This document shows, piece after piece, positions 55,951 to 64,000 of a stretch of 64,000 nucleotides of DNA. The DNA lies in assembly GCF_000686885.1 (NCBI RefSeq), contig NZ_JMLU01000006.1, forward strand, positions 62,001-126,000. Direction: 5' to 3'. A model generated the notes under the pieces. That model had not been told where the DNA came from and did not search any database. It worked only from the letters and a program-made list of their open reading frames with translations. The translations under genes and the position numbers were made by a program. Source of the DNA: Flavobacterium sasangense DSM 21067 (GTDB lineage: Bacteria; Bacteroidota; Bacteroidia; Flavobacteriales; Flavobacteriaceae). How positions within the stretch are numbered: the first letter of the stretch is position 1; the number at the start of each line of letters is the position of its first letter.

Positions 55951-57276
55951 ATGAAAAAATCTTTAATGGCTTTGGGTACTGCACTAATGCTTGGCGGAAC
56001 TGCTTCTGCTCAAAAAGTAACATTCGAGGAATTTGATTTAGACAATGGATTACACGTTGTACTTCATCAAGATAATTCTGCACCTGTGGTAATTACATCG
56101 GTAATGTACCATGTAGGAGCAAAAGACGAACAACCAAACCGTACTGGTTTTGCTCACTTTTTTGAACACCTTTTATTTGAAGGAACAAAAAACATCGGTA
56201 AAGGTGAATGGTTTAAATTAGTTACAGCAAACGGAGGAAACAACAACGCTAATACTACTGACGACAGAACGTATTATTACGAAGTTTTCCCTTCGAACAA
56301 TTTAGAATTAGCTATTTGGATGGAATCAGAACGATTAATGCATCCAGTAATTGACCAAAAAGGAGTTGATACACAAAACGAAGTAGTTAAAGAAGAGAAA
56401 AGATTACGTGTTGACAATCAACCTTATGGAAATTTAATCAAAGCGGTTAAAGAAAATATGTTTAAAGTACATCCATACAAATGGACAACCATTGGAGAAA
56501 TGGAGCATTTAGATGCTGCTACTTTAGAAGAATTCTTAGCGTTCAACAAAAAATTCTATGTGCCAAACAATGCAGTTTTAGTAATTGCAGGTCAATTTGA
56601 CAAAGCGCAAGCAAAAGAATGGGTGAAAAAATATTTTAGCGCTATTCCAAAAGGAGCTCCTGTAACTAGAACTAAAGTAGAAGAAGCACCTATTACAAAA
56701 GAATTTAAAGCAACTTGGCAAGATCCAAACATTCAAATTCCAATGGTGGTAGCATCTTACAGAACTCCATCTATGAAAACTCGTGATGCTAGAGTATTAG
56801 ATATGATTTCTTCTTACCTTTCTGATGGGAAAAGTTCGAAATTATACAAGAAAATTGTAGACGATAAAAAAATGGCTTTACAAATTGGAGCTTTCAACTA
56901 CAGTCAAGAAGATTACGGAATGTATTTAATCTATGGTTTACCAATGGGACAAAACACAACAGAATCTCTTGTAAAAGAAATTGATGAGGAAATCGCAAAA
57001 ATGCAAAACGAATTAATTTCTGAAAAAGATTTCCAAAAACTTCAAAATAAATTTGAAAGCAACTATGTAAGCAACAATGCTTCTGTTGAAGGAATTGCTG
57101 ACAATTTAGCTACTTACTATATGTTGTATGGTGATATCAATTTAATTAACACTGAAATCGATATTTATCGTTCTATCACAAGAGAAGAAATTAGAGATGT
57201 TGCAAAAAAATATCTAAACTCAAACCAAAGAATGATTTTAGATTATGTTCCTGCTAAAGACAAAGCTCAAAACTAA
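55951..57276 (+). CDS. M16 zinc peptidase, catalytic subunit
   Basis: A 441-residue periplasmic pitrilysin-family protease with a signal peptide to about residue 20. The inverted zinc motif HFFEH covers residues 69-73, and the third ligand lies in the NEVVKEEKR segment near 148-149. Two M16 domains are followed by a short tail. The adjacent gene encodes an M16 protein without the zinc motif, the usual active/inactive pair. It probably degrades peptides in the periplasm; the substrate is unknown. Confidence 0.93.
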   Translation: MKKSLMALGTALMLGGTASAQKVTFEEFDLDNGLHVVLHQDNSAPVVITSVMYHVGAKDEQPNRTGFAHFFEHLLFEGTKNIGKGEWFKLVTANGGNNNANTTDDRTYYYEVFPSNNLELAIWMESERLMHPVIDQKGVDTQNEVVKEEKRLRVDNQPYGNLIKAVKENMFKVHPYKWTTIGEMEHLDAATLEEFLAFNKKFYVPNNAVLVIAGQFDKAQAKEWVKKYFSAIPKGAPVTRTKVEEAPITKEFKATWQDPNIQIPMVVASYRTPSMKTRDARVLDMISSYLSDGKSSKLYKKIVDDKKMALQIGAFNYSQEDYGMYLIYGLPMGQNTTESLVKEIDEEIAKMQNELISEKDFQKLQNKFESNYVSNNASVEGIADNLATYYMLYGDINLINTEIDIYRSITREEIRDVAKKYLNSNQRMILDYVPAKDKAQN

Positions 57277-57288
57277 GATTTGAAGAAT

Positions 57289-59340
57289 ATGAAAAAATTT
57301 ATATACATAGCAGCCAGTTTATTTTTAACAATAACTATGCAAGCACAAGACAGACCACAACCAAAGGCAGGACCAGCTCCTACTATTAATATTAACAAAC
57401 CACAAAGTTTTGTACTTAAAAATGGTTTGAAAGTTTTAGTTGTGGAAAATCACAAATTACCACGTGTTTCTTTCAATCTAACATTGGATAATCCACCTTA
57501 TGCTGAAGGAAATAAAAAAGGAGTTTCTGATATTTTAAGTGGAATGCTAGGTAACGGAACAGAAACTGTTACTAAAGACGCATATAACGAAGAAATCGAT
57601 TTCTTAGGAGCAGACATCAACTTTTATGCTTCTGGAGCTTCGGCAAATGGACTTTCTAGATATTCAAAAAGAATTTTAGAATTAATGGCAGATGGTGCAT
57701 TAAACCCATTATTTGACCAAAAAGAATTCGAAAAAGAAAAAGAAAAAATCATCGAAGGTTTAAAATCAGATGAAAAAAGCGTTACTGCTATTGCTCGTAG
57801 AGTAGAAAACGTATTAACGTTTGGAAAAGAACATTACAAAGGAGAATTCACTAGTGAAGAAACTTTAAAAAATGTAACATTAGACGACGTTGTTATGAAT
57901 TATAACACGTATTTCGTTCCAGCAAATGCTTATTTAGTAATTGTAGGAGATGTTAACTTTAAAGAAGTTAAAAAAGAAGTAGAAAGACTTTTTGGAACTT
58001 GGAAAAAGGCTACTGCTCCACAGTTAACCTATTCAAATCCTAAAGACGTTCAATATAGCCAAATCAACTTTATTGACACTCCAAATGCAGTACAATCTGA
58101 AATCGCTTTAGTAAACTTGTCTAACTTAAAAATGACAGATAAAGAATATTTTTCAGTTTTATTAGCTAACCAAATTTTAGGTGGTGGCGGTGAAGGAAGA
58201 TTATTCTTAAACTTACGTGAAAAACATGGTTGGACATACGGAGCTTACTCTTCAATTGGAGCTGGAAAATACATCAACAAATTCCGTTCAAGTGCTTCAG
58301 TTAGAAATACAGTAACGGATAGTGCAGTTGTAGAATTTTTCAATGAGTTAAAAAGAATCAAAACAGAATTAGTTTCTGAAGAAGATTTAAGAAATGCAAA
58401 AGCAAAATATGTAGGTAACTTCGTAATGCAAATTGAAAAACCATCAACTATTGCAGGTTATGCTTTAAACAAGGAAACTCAAGGTTTACCTGAAGATTTC
58501 TACGAAAATTACATCAAAAACATCAACGCAGTTACTGCAGAAGATATCAAAAATGCTGCTAACAAATATTTCTTATCTGATAAAACAAGAGTGGTTATCG
58601 TAGGAAAAGCAGCAGATGTTTTACCTGGTTTAGAAACAATGAGTAAAAGAGAAAAATTACCAATTTTCTACTTTGACAAATATGGTAATCCAACAGAAAA
58701 ACCAGAAGTTAAAAAGCCAATTCCTGCAGGAGTAACAACTCAAACTGTACTTAACAACTACATCAATGCTATTGGTGGCGAGAAAGCGGTTAAAAATGTA
58801 AAAACGTTAGCCGTAATGTCTGCCGGAACTGTTCAAGGAACACCTTTAGAATTAGTAGTAAAAACAGCTCCTAAAAAATTAGGCGTTGAAATGAAGGCTA
58901 TGGGAATGGTAATGATGAAACAAGTTGTTAACGAAAAAGAAGCTTACATGGTACAACAAGGTCAAAGAAAAGATTTCAAAGACCAAGATTTGAAAGACAT
59001 GCAAGATATGGCAGGTAATTTTAAAGAATTATCCTTATTGACAGACAAAGACGTTACTTTAACAGGAATCGAAAACATTAATGGAGCAGATGCTTACGCT
59101 ATTAAAAACGGAAAATCTACTTATTACTATGATGTAAAAACTGGATTTAAAGTAGCTGAGGCTAAAGACGTTGAGCAAGGCGGTCAAAAAATGACACAAA
59201 CTACTTACTATCAAGACTACAAAGATGTAAAAGGGTTGAAATTCCCATACAAAACCATCATGAATGTTGGTATCGAAATCGAATTAATTACTACTGAAGT
59301 TAAAATTAACGAAGGTGTAACTGATGCTGATTTCAAATAA
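57289..59340 (+). CDS. M16 peptidase-like partner subunit
   Basis: A 683-residue exported protein of the M16 family that lacks HxxEH: the equivalent region reads SDILSGMLGNGTETV. It therefore likely acts as the non-catalytic half of a heterodimer with the upstream protease. The C-terminal 200 residues (from about 490) form an extra domain with the 'YINAIGGEKAVKNVKTLAV' pattern of Bacteroidota outer membrane lipoprotein-sorting-like modules. The ATG at 57289 gives a proper signal peptide; a TTG three codons earlier is the other option. Confidence 0.9.
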   Translation: MKKFIYIAASLFLTITMQAQDRPQPKAGPAPTININKPQSFVLKNGLKVLVVENHKLPRVSFNLTLDNPPYAEGNKKGVSDILSGMLGNGTETVTKDAYNEEIDFLGADINFYASGASANGLSRYSKRILELMADGALNPLFDQKEFEKEKEKIIEGLKSDEKSVTAIARRVENVLTFGKEHYKGEFTSEETLKNVTLDDVVMNYNTYFVPANAYLVIVGDVNFKEVKKEVERLFGTWKKATAPQLTYSNPKDVQYSQINFIDTPNAVQSEIALVNLSNLKMTDKEYFSVLLANQILGGGGEGRLFLNLREKHGWTYGAYSSIGAGKYINKFRSSASVRNTVTDSAVVEFFNELKRIKTELVSEEDLRNAKAKYVGNFVMQIEKPSTIAGYALNKETQGLPEDFYENYIKNINAVTAEDIKNAANKYFLSDKTRVVIVGKAADVLPGLETMSKREKLPIFYFDKYGNPTEKPEVKKPIPAGVTTQTVLNNYINAIGGEKAVKNVKTLAVMSAGTVQGTPLELVVKTAPKKLGVEMKAMGMVMMKQVVNEKEAYMVQQGQRKDFKDQDLKDMQDMAGNFKELSLLTDKDVTLTGIENINGADAYAIKNGKSTYYYDVKTGFKVAEAKDVEQGGQKMTQTTYYQDYKDVKGLKFPYKTIMNVGIEIELITTEVKINEGVTDADFK

Positions 59341-59361
59341 TAAACAAAACATGAAATTCAG

Positions 59362-59391
59362 AAAGCGCTCAAGAAATTGGGCGCTTTTTTT
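59362..59391. terminator. Terminator after the M16 pair
   Basis: AAAGCGCTC and GGGCGCTTT pair with one G-T wobble around a nine-base loop, followed by a T-run. It touches the end of the convergent transporter gene. Confidence 0.8.
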
Positions 59392-60260
59392 TATTTCTTA
59401 CTGGAAAAATAAACTCCGACTAAAACAACTAAAGCACCTAATAATTGAATTACCGAAAGCGTTTCATTCATAAATAAATAACCTAAAACAAAAGCTACTA
59501 CCGGAATAATATAAGTTACCGAAGAAGCAAAAACAGGTGATGAAAGCTGAATCAATTTAAAGAATAAAATATTTGAAAATCCAGTTCCGACGATTCCTAA
59601 AATCGCAATAAAACCTAAAGAAGTTTGCACTTTAGTTTCATGAATGATATCAAAAAAACCAGTGAAATACAAAACGATTAAAGCCGGAAAAAACATAATT
59701 AAAAAGTTTCCTGTACTAATGGTTAACGGCTTTAAATCAGATAAGTATTTTTTAATTAAGTTGACATTGATACCATAAAAAATCGAAGCAATTACAATTA
59801 AAATCGCATAGTAATAATTCTCCGTTGTGTTTTCTCCATCACCAAATAACACTAACAAAGCACAACCGATAAAACCAATAATAACTCCAAAAACTTGACT
59901 ACGTTGCACACTCATTCCAAAAAAAAGCAATCCAGCTAAAAGAGTATTCAAAGGAGTTAATGAATTTAAAATCGAACTAATAGAACCATCAATTTTTGAA
60001 AGTGCAAAAGCAAATAAAAACGCTGGAATAAAGGTGCCACATAAAGCTGTTAGCGCAATAAATTTCCATTTATATAAGGGAATTTGAGGAATTTGTTTGA
60101 ATCCAACAACAATCAAAAACATAGCTGCAAAAAGGATTCGCAAACTTCCCAATTGCACCGAATTCACGCCTTTTAATCCCAATTGCATTAAGATGAAGGA
60201 ACTTCCCCAAACGCAACCTAAAAAACCTAATAAATACCATTTTGTCGAATTGTTTTCCAT
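59391..60260 (-). CDS. DMT-family (EamA) transporter
   Basis: A 289-residue inner membrane protein with ten predicted helices in two EamA repeats (about 5-135 and 150-285). The N-terminal block LLGFLGCVWGSSFILMQLGLKG is typical. Members export amino acids or other metabolites; no substrate can be assigned. It stands alone, divergent from the HMA-domain gene. Confidence 0.9.
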   Translation of the reverse strand: MENNSTKWYLLGFLGCVWGSSFILMQLGLKGVNSVQLGSLRILFAAMFLIVVGFKQIPQIPLYKWKFIALTALCGTFIPAFLFAFALSKIDGSISSILNSLTPLNTLLAGLLFFGMSVQRSQVFGVIIGFIGCALLVLFGDGENTTENYYYAILIVIASIFYGINVNLIKKYLSDLKPLTISTGNFLIMFFPALIVLYFTGFFDIIHETKVQTSLGFIAILGIVGTGFSNILFFKLIQLSSPVFASSVTYIIPVVAFVLGYLFMNETLSVIQLLGALVVLVGVYFSSKK

Positions 60261-60293
60261 AGCACTATTTTGTTCGTCAAAATTCAGGCTTTA

Positions 60294-60328
60294 TTTTGAA
60301 AATAGCACTATGAAATTTTGTAATTTTG
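60294..60328 (+). promoter_or_regulatory. Candidate promoter of the HMA-domain gene
   Basis: TTTTG (60294-60298), a 22-base spacer and TAATTTTG (60321-60328) match the Bacteroidota pattern with a longish spacer. Confidence 0.5.
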
Positions 60329-60370
60329 CATAGTCTTTATTTAGAGACTTTTAATTTAACATTTGTTAGT

Positions 60371-60739
60371 ATGAAAAATTTAAAAAATATTGGTTTAGCG
60401 CTTGTAATGACACTTTCATTAGCAAGTTGCAAACAAGAAAACAAAGAAGTTGCAGTTGAAGAAACGAAAAAAGAAACTGTTTCTGAAGCAGATTTAGCTA
60501 AAATGCAAACCGCAAGTTTTACTATCGACGGAATGACGTGCGCTATGGGTTGTGCTAAAACTATTGAAAACAAATTAGCAGAACAAGAAGGTGTTGGGCA
60601 AGCGGTAGTAGATTTTGACACTAAAATTGCAACTGTAAAATTCGATGCTGAAAAACAATCGTTAGAATCTCTAACTAAAACCATTGAAGGTGTTGCTGGT
60701 GGTGATTCTTATAAAGTTACGGAATCGAAAAAAATGTAA
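60371..60739 (+). CDS. Heavy-metal-associated domain lipoprotein
   Basis: A 122-residue lipoprotein (lipobox LASC) with one HMA domain at about residues 45-115. The metal loop reads GMTCAMGCAK, so the two Cys are separated by three residues instead of the two of the common GMTCxxC loop, a variant I associate with Bacteroidota proteins. Its periplasmic side location suggests metal scavenging or transfer rather than a cytosolic chaperone role; the metal is unknown. The ATG at 60371 is chosen because it begins the signal peptide. Confidence 0.85.
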   Translation: MKNLKNIGLALVMTLSLASCKQENKEVAVEETKKETVSEADLAKMQTASFTIDGMTCAMGCAKTIENKLAEQEGVGQAVVDFDTKIATVKFDAEKQSLESLTKTIEGVAGGDSYKVTESKKM

Positions 60740-60740
60740 T

Positions 60741-60775
60741 AAAAAACGCCCTGATTATCTCAGGGCGTTTTTTTT
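60741..60775. terminator. Terminator between HMA gene and gldD
   Basis: AACGCCCTGA (60745-60754) pairs with TCAGGGCGTT (60760-60769); A and T runs flank it, so it can serve both convergent genes. Confidence 0.88.
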
Positions 60776-61331
60776 ATTTCCATTCCAAAGTTTCCATTAT
60801 CCTGCGCATATCTTCTTTTAGATATTGAGCGGCAGGCAAAATGGAATCGAAGTTAGGTTTTGCATAAAAATAAACGCTTCCTACAATAAAGTTTTTAGTG
60901 CTATCGGTAGCATAAAATTGCGCATTAGTCGCGGCATTACCTCCTACTTCGTAAAACATTCCGTAAACCTTTTTCTTGTCGTTAATAAAAGGCTGTTCAA
61001 CAATGTCATCTGCTTTTACAACGTGATTGTAAGTAAGTGTTTGAGCATCGCGTAATAATTTATCTATGTCGTTGTTTACTGATTTGTGAGTCAAGTAAAT
61101 CGTAGCTTTCATCTTTGGATAATTGATTTCAAAAGCGCATGATTTATCTTTGATTAAAGCTAAATTATTTTTATCAAAAGTAAAGGAACAATTCGATTCT
61201 AATTTAGAATATTTCGCTTTTGGATATTCTAAACTTAATTGTCCTTTTGGTTTTGGTAAGGTTTCATCTCCACAAGAAATCAAACTTAAAAACAATCCCA
61301 AACAACTTAATTTTACTATATTTTGTATCAT
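60774..61331 (-). CDS. gldD: Gliding motility lipoprotein GldD
   Basis: A 185-residue lipoprotein (Cys20 in LISC) required for gliding in Flavobacterium and linked to the T9SS-associated motility apparatus. The segments 'KGQLSLEYPKAKYSKLESNCSFTFDKN' and 'KKVYGMFYEVGGNAATNAQFYATDSTKNFIVGSVYF' match the family as I know it. It starts two bases after gldE on the same strand, as in F. johnsoniae. Confidence 0.93.
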   Translation of the reverse strand: MIQNIVKLSCLGLFLSLISCGDETLPKPKGQLSLEYPKAKYSKLESNCSFTFDKNNLALIKDKSCAFEINYPKMKATIYLTHKSVNNDIDKLLRDAQTLTYNHVVKADDIVEQPFINDKKKVYGMFYEVGGNAATNAQFYATDSTKNFIVGSVYFYAKPNFDSILPAAQYLKEDMRRIMETLEWK

Positions 61332-61333
61332 AA

Positions 61334-62626
61334 TTACAATAACGTAACTTTTATTTGTTTTATTCTTCTCTTATCTACATTTTCGATGGTAAAAATAAGA
61401 TTATGGAATGTTATTTTCTGTCTTTTCTTTGGAAAATTTCCAGAAATCTCAAGTAAGAATCCCGCTAAAGTCTCAGCTTCACCTTTTTTACTTTCAAATT
61501 CGTTTTCATCTACTTCAATAATTCGATAAAAATCTTTCAAGCTGATTTTACCTTCGAAAAGGAAATTCTTATCATCAATTTGAGAATAAATCAAATCTTC
61601 ATCGTCAAATTCGTCGCTAATATCGCCTACAATTTCTTCCAAAACATCTTCTAATGAAATAATTCCCGATGTTCCACCATATTCGTCTACCACAACCGCC
61701 AAGTGACTTTTCATGCCTTGGAAATCTTTCAATAAATCATCTAACTTTTTGTTTTCTGGAACGAAGAATGGTTGGCGTAATAATTTGGTCCATTCAAAAT
61801 CTTCGCTATCGATATGGGGAATCAAGTCTTTAATAAACAAAATCCCTTCAATTTGATCAATATTTTCTTTGTAAACTGGAATTCGAGAATAGCCTTTCTC
61901 AACTATTTTTGGCATTACTTGAGCGAAAGTTTCTTCGATATTTAAAGCAAAAACATCAATTCGTGGACTCATTACTTGGCGTACTTCGGTATTTCCAAAA
62001 GTTACAATTCCTTCTAAAATTTTTTGTTCACCATCAGTAGTATCGTTTTGTGATGTTAATTCTAGCGCTTGCGAAAGTTGATCAACCGAAAAATTCCCTT
62101 TTTGTACATTCAATTTCTTCTCGATAAAAAGAATTCCGTTTCGCATTGGAACACTAATCGGAGATAAAATATTATTCATTATAGAAATAGGAATTGCAAC
62201 TTTTTTAGCAAACTCCATATTGTTTCGATTGGCATAAATTTTTGGTAAAACTTCTCCAAAAAGTAAAATGAAAAAAGTAACTACTACCACTTCTAAAATA
62301 AAACGCACTATAGTAGACTCAATTCCGTTGAATAAACGTCCGCTAAAAGAAGAGAAAATGATAACAATAGCTATATTTACAAAATTATTAGCCACTAGAA
62401 TGGTTGCTAATAATTTTTTAGGCTTTTCTAATAATCTTGAAATTAGCGTTCCACTATTGTAATCTTTGTTTGAAATATCGTCGATATCTTTTTGAGATAA
62501 AGAAAAAAGTGCCACTTCTGAGCCCGAAATAAAGGCAGAACAAGCGAGCAATACCACAATTGCAAGTATTCCAAAAAGGAATTCAAAGTCTATAGAATAA
62601 AGAAAACTGGCCGGATCAGGATCCAA
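61334..62626 (-). CDS. gldE: Gliding motility-associated protein GldE
   Basis: A 430-residue integral membrane protein of the CNNM/CBS/CorC architecture: a DUF21 domain with four membrane segments (about 15-165), a CBS pair (about 220-335, with VMSPRIDVFAL and AVVVDEYGGTSGII), and a CorC/HlyC domain. It is identified as GldE by its place between ssb and gldD. GldE can partly replace or support GldD function in gliding. A paralogue lies at 10590-11855. Confidence 0.9.
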   Translation of the reverse strand: MDPDPASFLYSIDFEFLFGILAIVVLLACSAFISGSEVALFSLSQKDIDDISNKDYNSGTLISRLLEKPKKLLATILVANNFVNIAIVIIFSSFSGRLFNGIESTIVRFILEVVVVTFFILLFGEVLPKIYANRNNMEFAKKVAIPISIMNNILSPISVPMRNGILFIEKKLNVQKGNFSVDQLSQALELTSQNDTTDGEQKILEGIVTFGNTEVRQVMSPRIDVFALNIEETFAQVMPKIVEKGYSRIPVYKENIDQIEGILFIKDLIPHIDSEDFEWTKLLRQPFFVPENKKLDDLLKDFQGMKSHLAVVVDEYGGTSGIISLEDVLEEIVGDISDEFDDEDLIYSQIDDKNFLFEGKISLKDFYRIIEVDENEFESKKGEAETLAGFLLEISGNFPKKRQKITFHNLIFTIENVDKRRIKQIKVTLL

Positions 62627-62641
62627 ATTAAATCAATTTAG

Positions 62642-63043
62642 TTAAACATTAAAATCATCAGGAGCACTACCTGTTGGTAAAGATGACTTACTTAAATCAG
62701 TATCTTTTTTGGTAGTTAAGAATGTAAATTCGGTTACCTGAATTTCAGTAGTGTACTTTGTAGCACCATCTTCTGCTTGCCATTGACGCGATTTGATTCT
62801 GCCTTCAATGTAAATTTTATCGCCTTTAGAAAGGTATTTTTCGCAAATTTCGGCTGCTTTATTTCGAACAACAATGTTGTGCCATTCTGTAGAAGTAATT
62901 TTTTCTCCAGTAGTTTTGTTGATGTACACTTCGTTTGTCGCTAAAGGAAAACGTCCAATACAATTACCACCTTCAAAGTAATGCATTTTAACTTCGTCAC
63001 CTAAATGACCTATCAAAATAACCTTGTTTAATGTTCCGTTCAT
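62642..63043 (-). CDS. ssb: Single-stranded DNA-binding protein
   Basis: A 133-residue SSB protecting single-stranded DNA in replication and repair. The OB-fold signature runs from LNKVILIGHLGDEVKMHYFEGG to WHNIVVRNKAAEICEKYLSKGDKIYIEGRI. The tail is short and acidic only at the end (PDDFNV) instead of the classic DDDIPF, so contact with partner proteins may differ. It lies between mutY and gldE; the association with gliding genes is conserved in the group. Confidence 0.95.
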   Translation of the reverse strand: MNGTLNKVILIGHLGDEVKMHYFEGGNCIGRFPLATNEVYINKTTGEKITSTEWHNIVVRNKAAEICEKYLSKGDKIYIEGRIKSRQWQAEDGATKYTTEIQVTEFTFLTTKKDTDLSKSSLPTGSAPDDFNV

Positions 63044-63081
63044 GGCTTATATGTTTATTAGGGTTAATCAAAAATAGTAAT

Positions 63082-64000
63082 TTAAAGTGAATTACAATAA
63101 TTTGCAACGATAAAATTGTGAATTACTATTGGAAAAGGAAGTTTTTCAATTTCCGTAATTGGTTTTGAATCAGGTAATTTTGAATCGAATTGTACTTGAA
63201 AAAAGCGAATATTCAAATGTTGGTGCGATAACTTATGCAGTTTAACATCGTTGTGAAGTGATATAACCTCAACAGGCTTCAAACTAAAGAATTCCATTTT
63301 GGAAACTTCTTCAATAATTTCATTTTCCGACAATTGCCTTTTGGTTTCAAAAACCGGAAATTCATATAAGTTTTCCCAAATTCCTTTTCCTTCACGCTTT
63401 TGAACGATAAAATTGGAATCCGAATCTTTTAAAATGAGATAATTTAGATAGCGTGGTGTGACTTTCGTTTTCTTACTTTTAACCGGAAGTTCGTTTACTT
63501 TTTTATATTGAAGTCCAGCACAACTCGAATTTAATACACAAGCCTCACAATTTGGATTTTTCGGAACACATTGCAACGCACCAAACTCCATAATTGCTTG
63601 GTTAAACATGGCTGGATTGTTTTTATCCAACACTTCTTGTGCTAATTGCTGGAATTCGGTTTTAGTTTTTGGCAATGAAATATTACTTGCTACATTATAA
63701 TAGCGACTCAAAACGCGGAACACATTACCATCTAACACCGCAACAGGCTCTTCGAATGAAAAAGAAGCAATAGCTGCAGCGGTATATCCACCTACTCCTT
63801 TTAATTTTAATAAGTCTTTATAATTAGATGGAAATTCGCCATTTAATTCAAAAGCGATGTATTTTGCAGTTGCATGAAGGTTTCTAGCTCTTGAATAGTA
63901 GCCTAAACCTTGCCATAATTTTAAGACTTGTTCTTCATCAGCATTAGCTAAGTCAAAAACGGTTGGAAAAGCTTCAGTAAAAGACAGAAAATAAGGCAAA
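63082..64000 (-). CDS. mutY: A/G-specific adenine glycosylase, 5' end outside the window
   Basis: Removes adenine mispaired with 8-oxoguanine. The visible 306 residues lack the N-terminal part (including the first helices and the catalytic Glu region), which lies beyond 64,000. Present are the helix-hairpin-helix LLKLKGVGGYTAAAIASF, the catalytic-type Asp in VLDGNVFRVLSR, and the 4Fe-4S Cys pattern C-x6-C-x2-C-x5-C in CVPKNPNCEACVLNSSC. The C-terminal NUDIX-like domain that checks 8-oxoguanine follows. It is the first gene of the mutY-ssb-gldE-gldD run. Confidence 0.96.
   Translation of the reverse strand, partial: LPYFLSFTEAFPTVFDLANADEEQVLKLWQGLGYYSRARNLHATAKYIAFELNGEFPSNYKDLLKLKGVGGYTAAAIASFSFEEPVAVLDGNVFRVLSRYYNVASNISLPKTKTEFQQLAQEVLDKNNPAMFNQAIMEFGALQCVPKNPNCEACVLNSSCAGLQYKKVNELPVKSKKTKVTPRYLNYLILKDSDSNFIVQKREGKGIWENLYEFPVFETKRQLSENEIIEEVSKMEFFSLKPVEVISLHNDVKLHKLSHQHLNIRFFQVQFDSKLPDSKPITEIEKLPFPIVIHNFIVANYCNSL

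Overview
The window is a low-GC bacterial chromosome segment from the Bacteroidota, most likely Flavobacterium or a close relative. The evidence is the gldD/gldE gliding genes behind mutY and ssb, two type IX secretion (T9SS) sorting domains (type B and type A), a SusC/SusD/SusE starch locus, mevalonate pathway genes, and promoters of the form TTTG-N19-TATATTTG in front of tRNA and ribosomal protein genes. No rRNA or CRISPR array is present.

Region 1 (1 to about 6,215) is accessory DNA and appears to be the right-hand part of an integrated element that runs off the left edge. It holds a small serine recombinase preceded by three copies of a 12-13 bp repeat, an XRE repressor divergent from an operon of exported proteins, orphan genes, and a leftward mini-operon of overlapping small genes ending in a short protein with HUH-type replication initiator motifs. 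It ends at the 3' side of a tRNA-Phe gene, a common attachment target. This is the part of the window most likely to hold something undescribed.

Region 2 (6,216-33,780) is core chromosome: coaX, an outer membrane protein, a TPR protein, lptC, a CNNM/CBS protein and a PpiD-like foldase in one rightward run; umuC-umuD; a 1,429-residue T9SS repeat protein; lepA; dusB; an RluB-like pseudouridine synthase; a UbiA-family prenyltransferase with mevalonate kinase and mevalonate diphosphate decarboxylase; tspO; three LPP20/CsgG-like lipoprotein genes; and a BaiN-type flavoprotein.

Region 3 (33,837-54,808) is a maltodextrin/starch utilisation locus in two divergent arms around a lacI-type gene. The right arm (susC, susD, susE, secreted GH13 amylase) captures and cuts starch outside the cell. 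The left arm (MFS transporter, beta-phosphoglucomutase, GH65 phosphorylase, GH97, GH13, esterase, GH13 lipoprotein) finishes degradation in the periplasm, imports maltose, and converts it by phosphorolysis to glucose and glucose 6-phosphate. A perfect 14 bp palindrome of LacI type lies between lacI and susC, and a 20 bp element is repeated upstream of both arms.

Region 4 (54,809-64,000) carries tRNA-Leu, rplU-rpmA, an M16 protease pair, a DMT transporter, a heavy-metal-associated-domain lipoprotein, and the mutY-ssb-gldE-gldD run (mutY is cut by the window edge). The only interval above 300 bases without a protein gene is 54,756-55,058; it holds two terminators, tRNA-Leu and its promoter.
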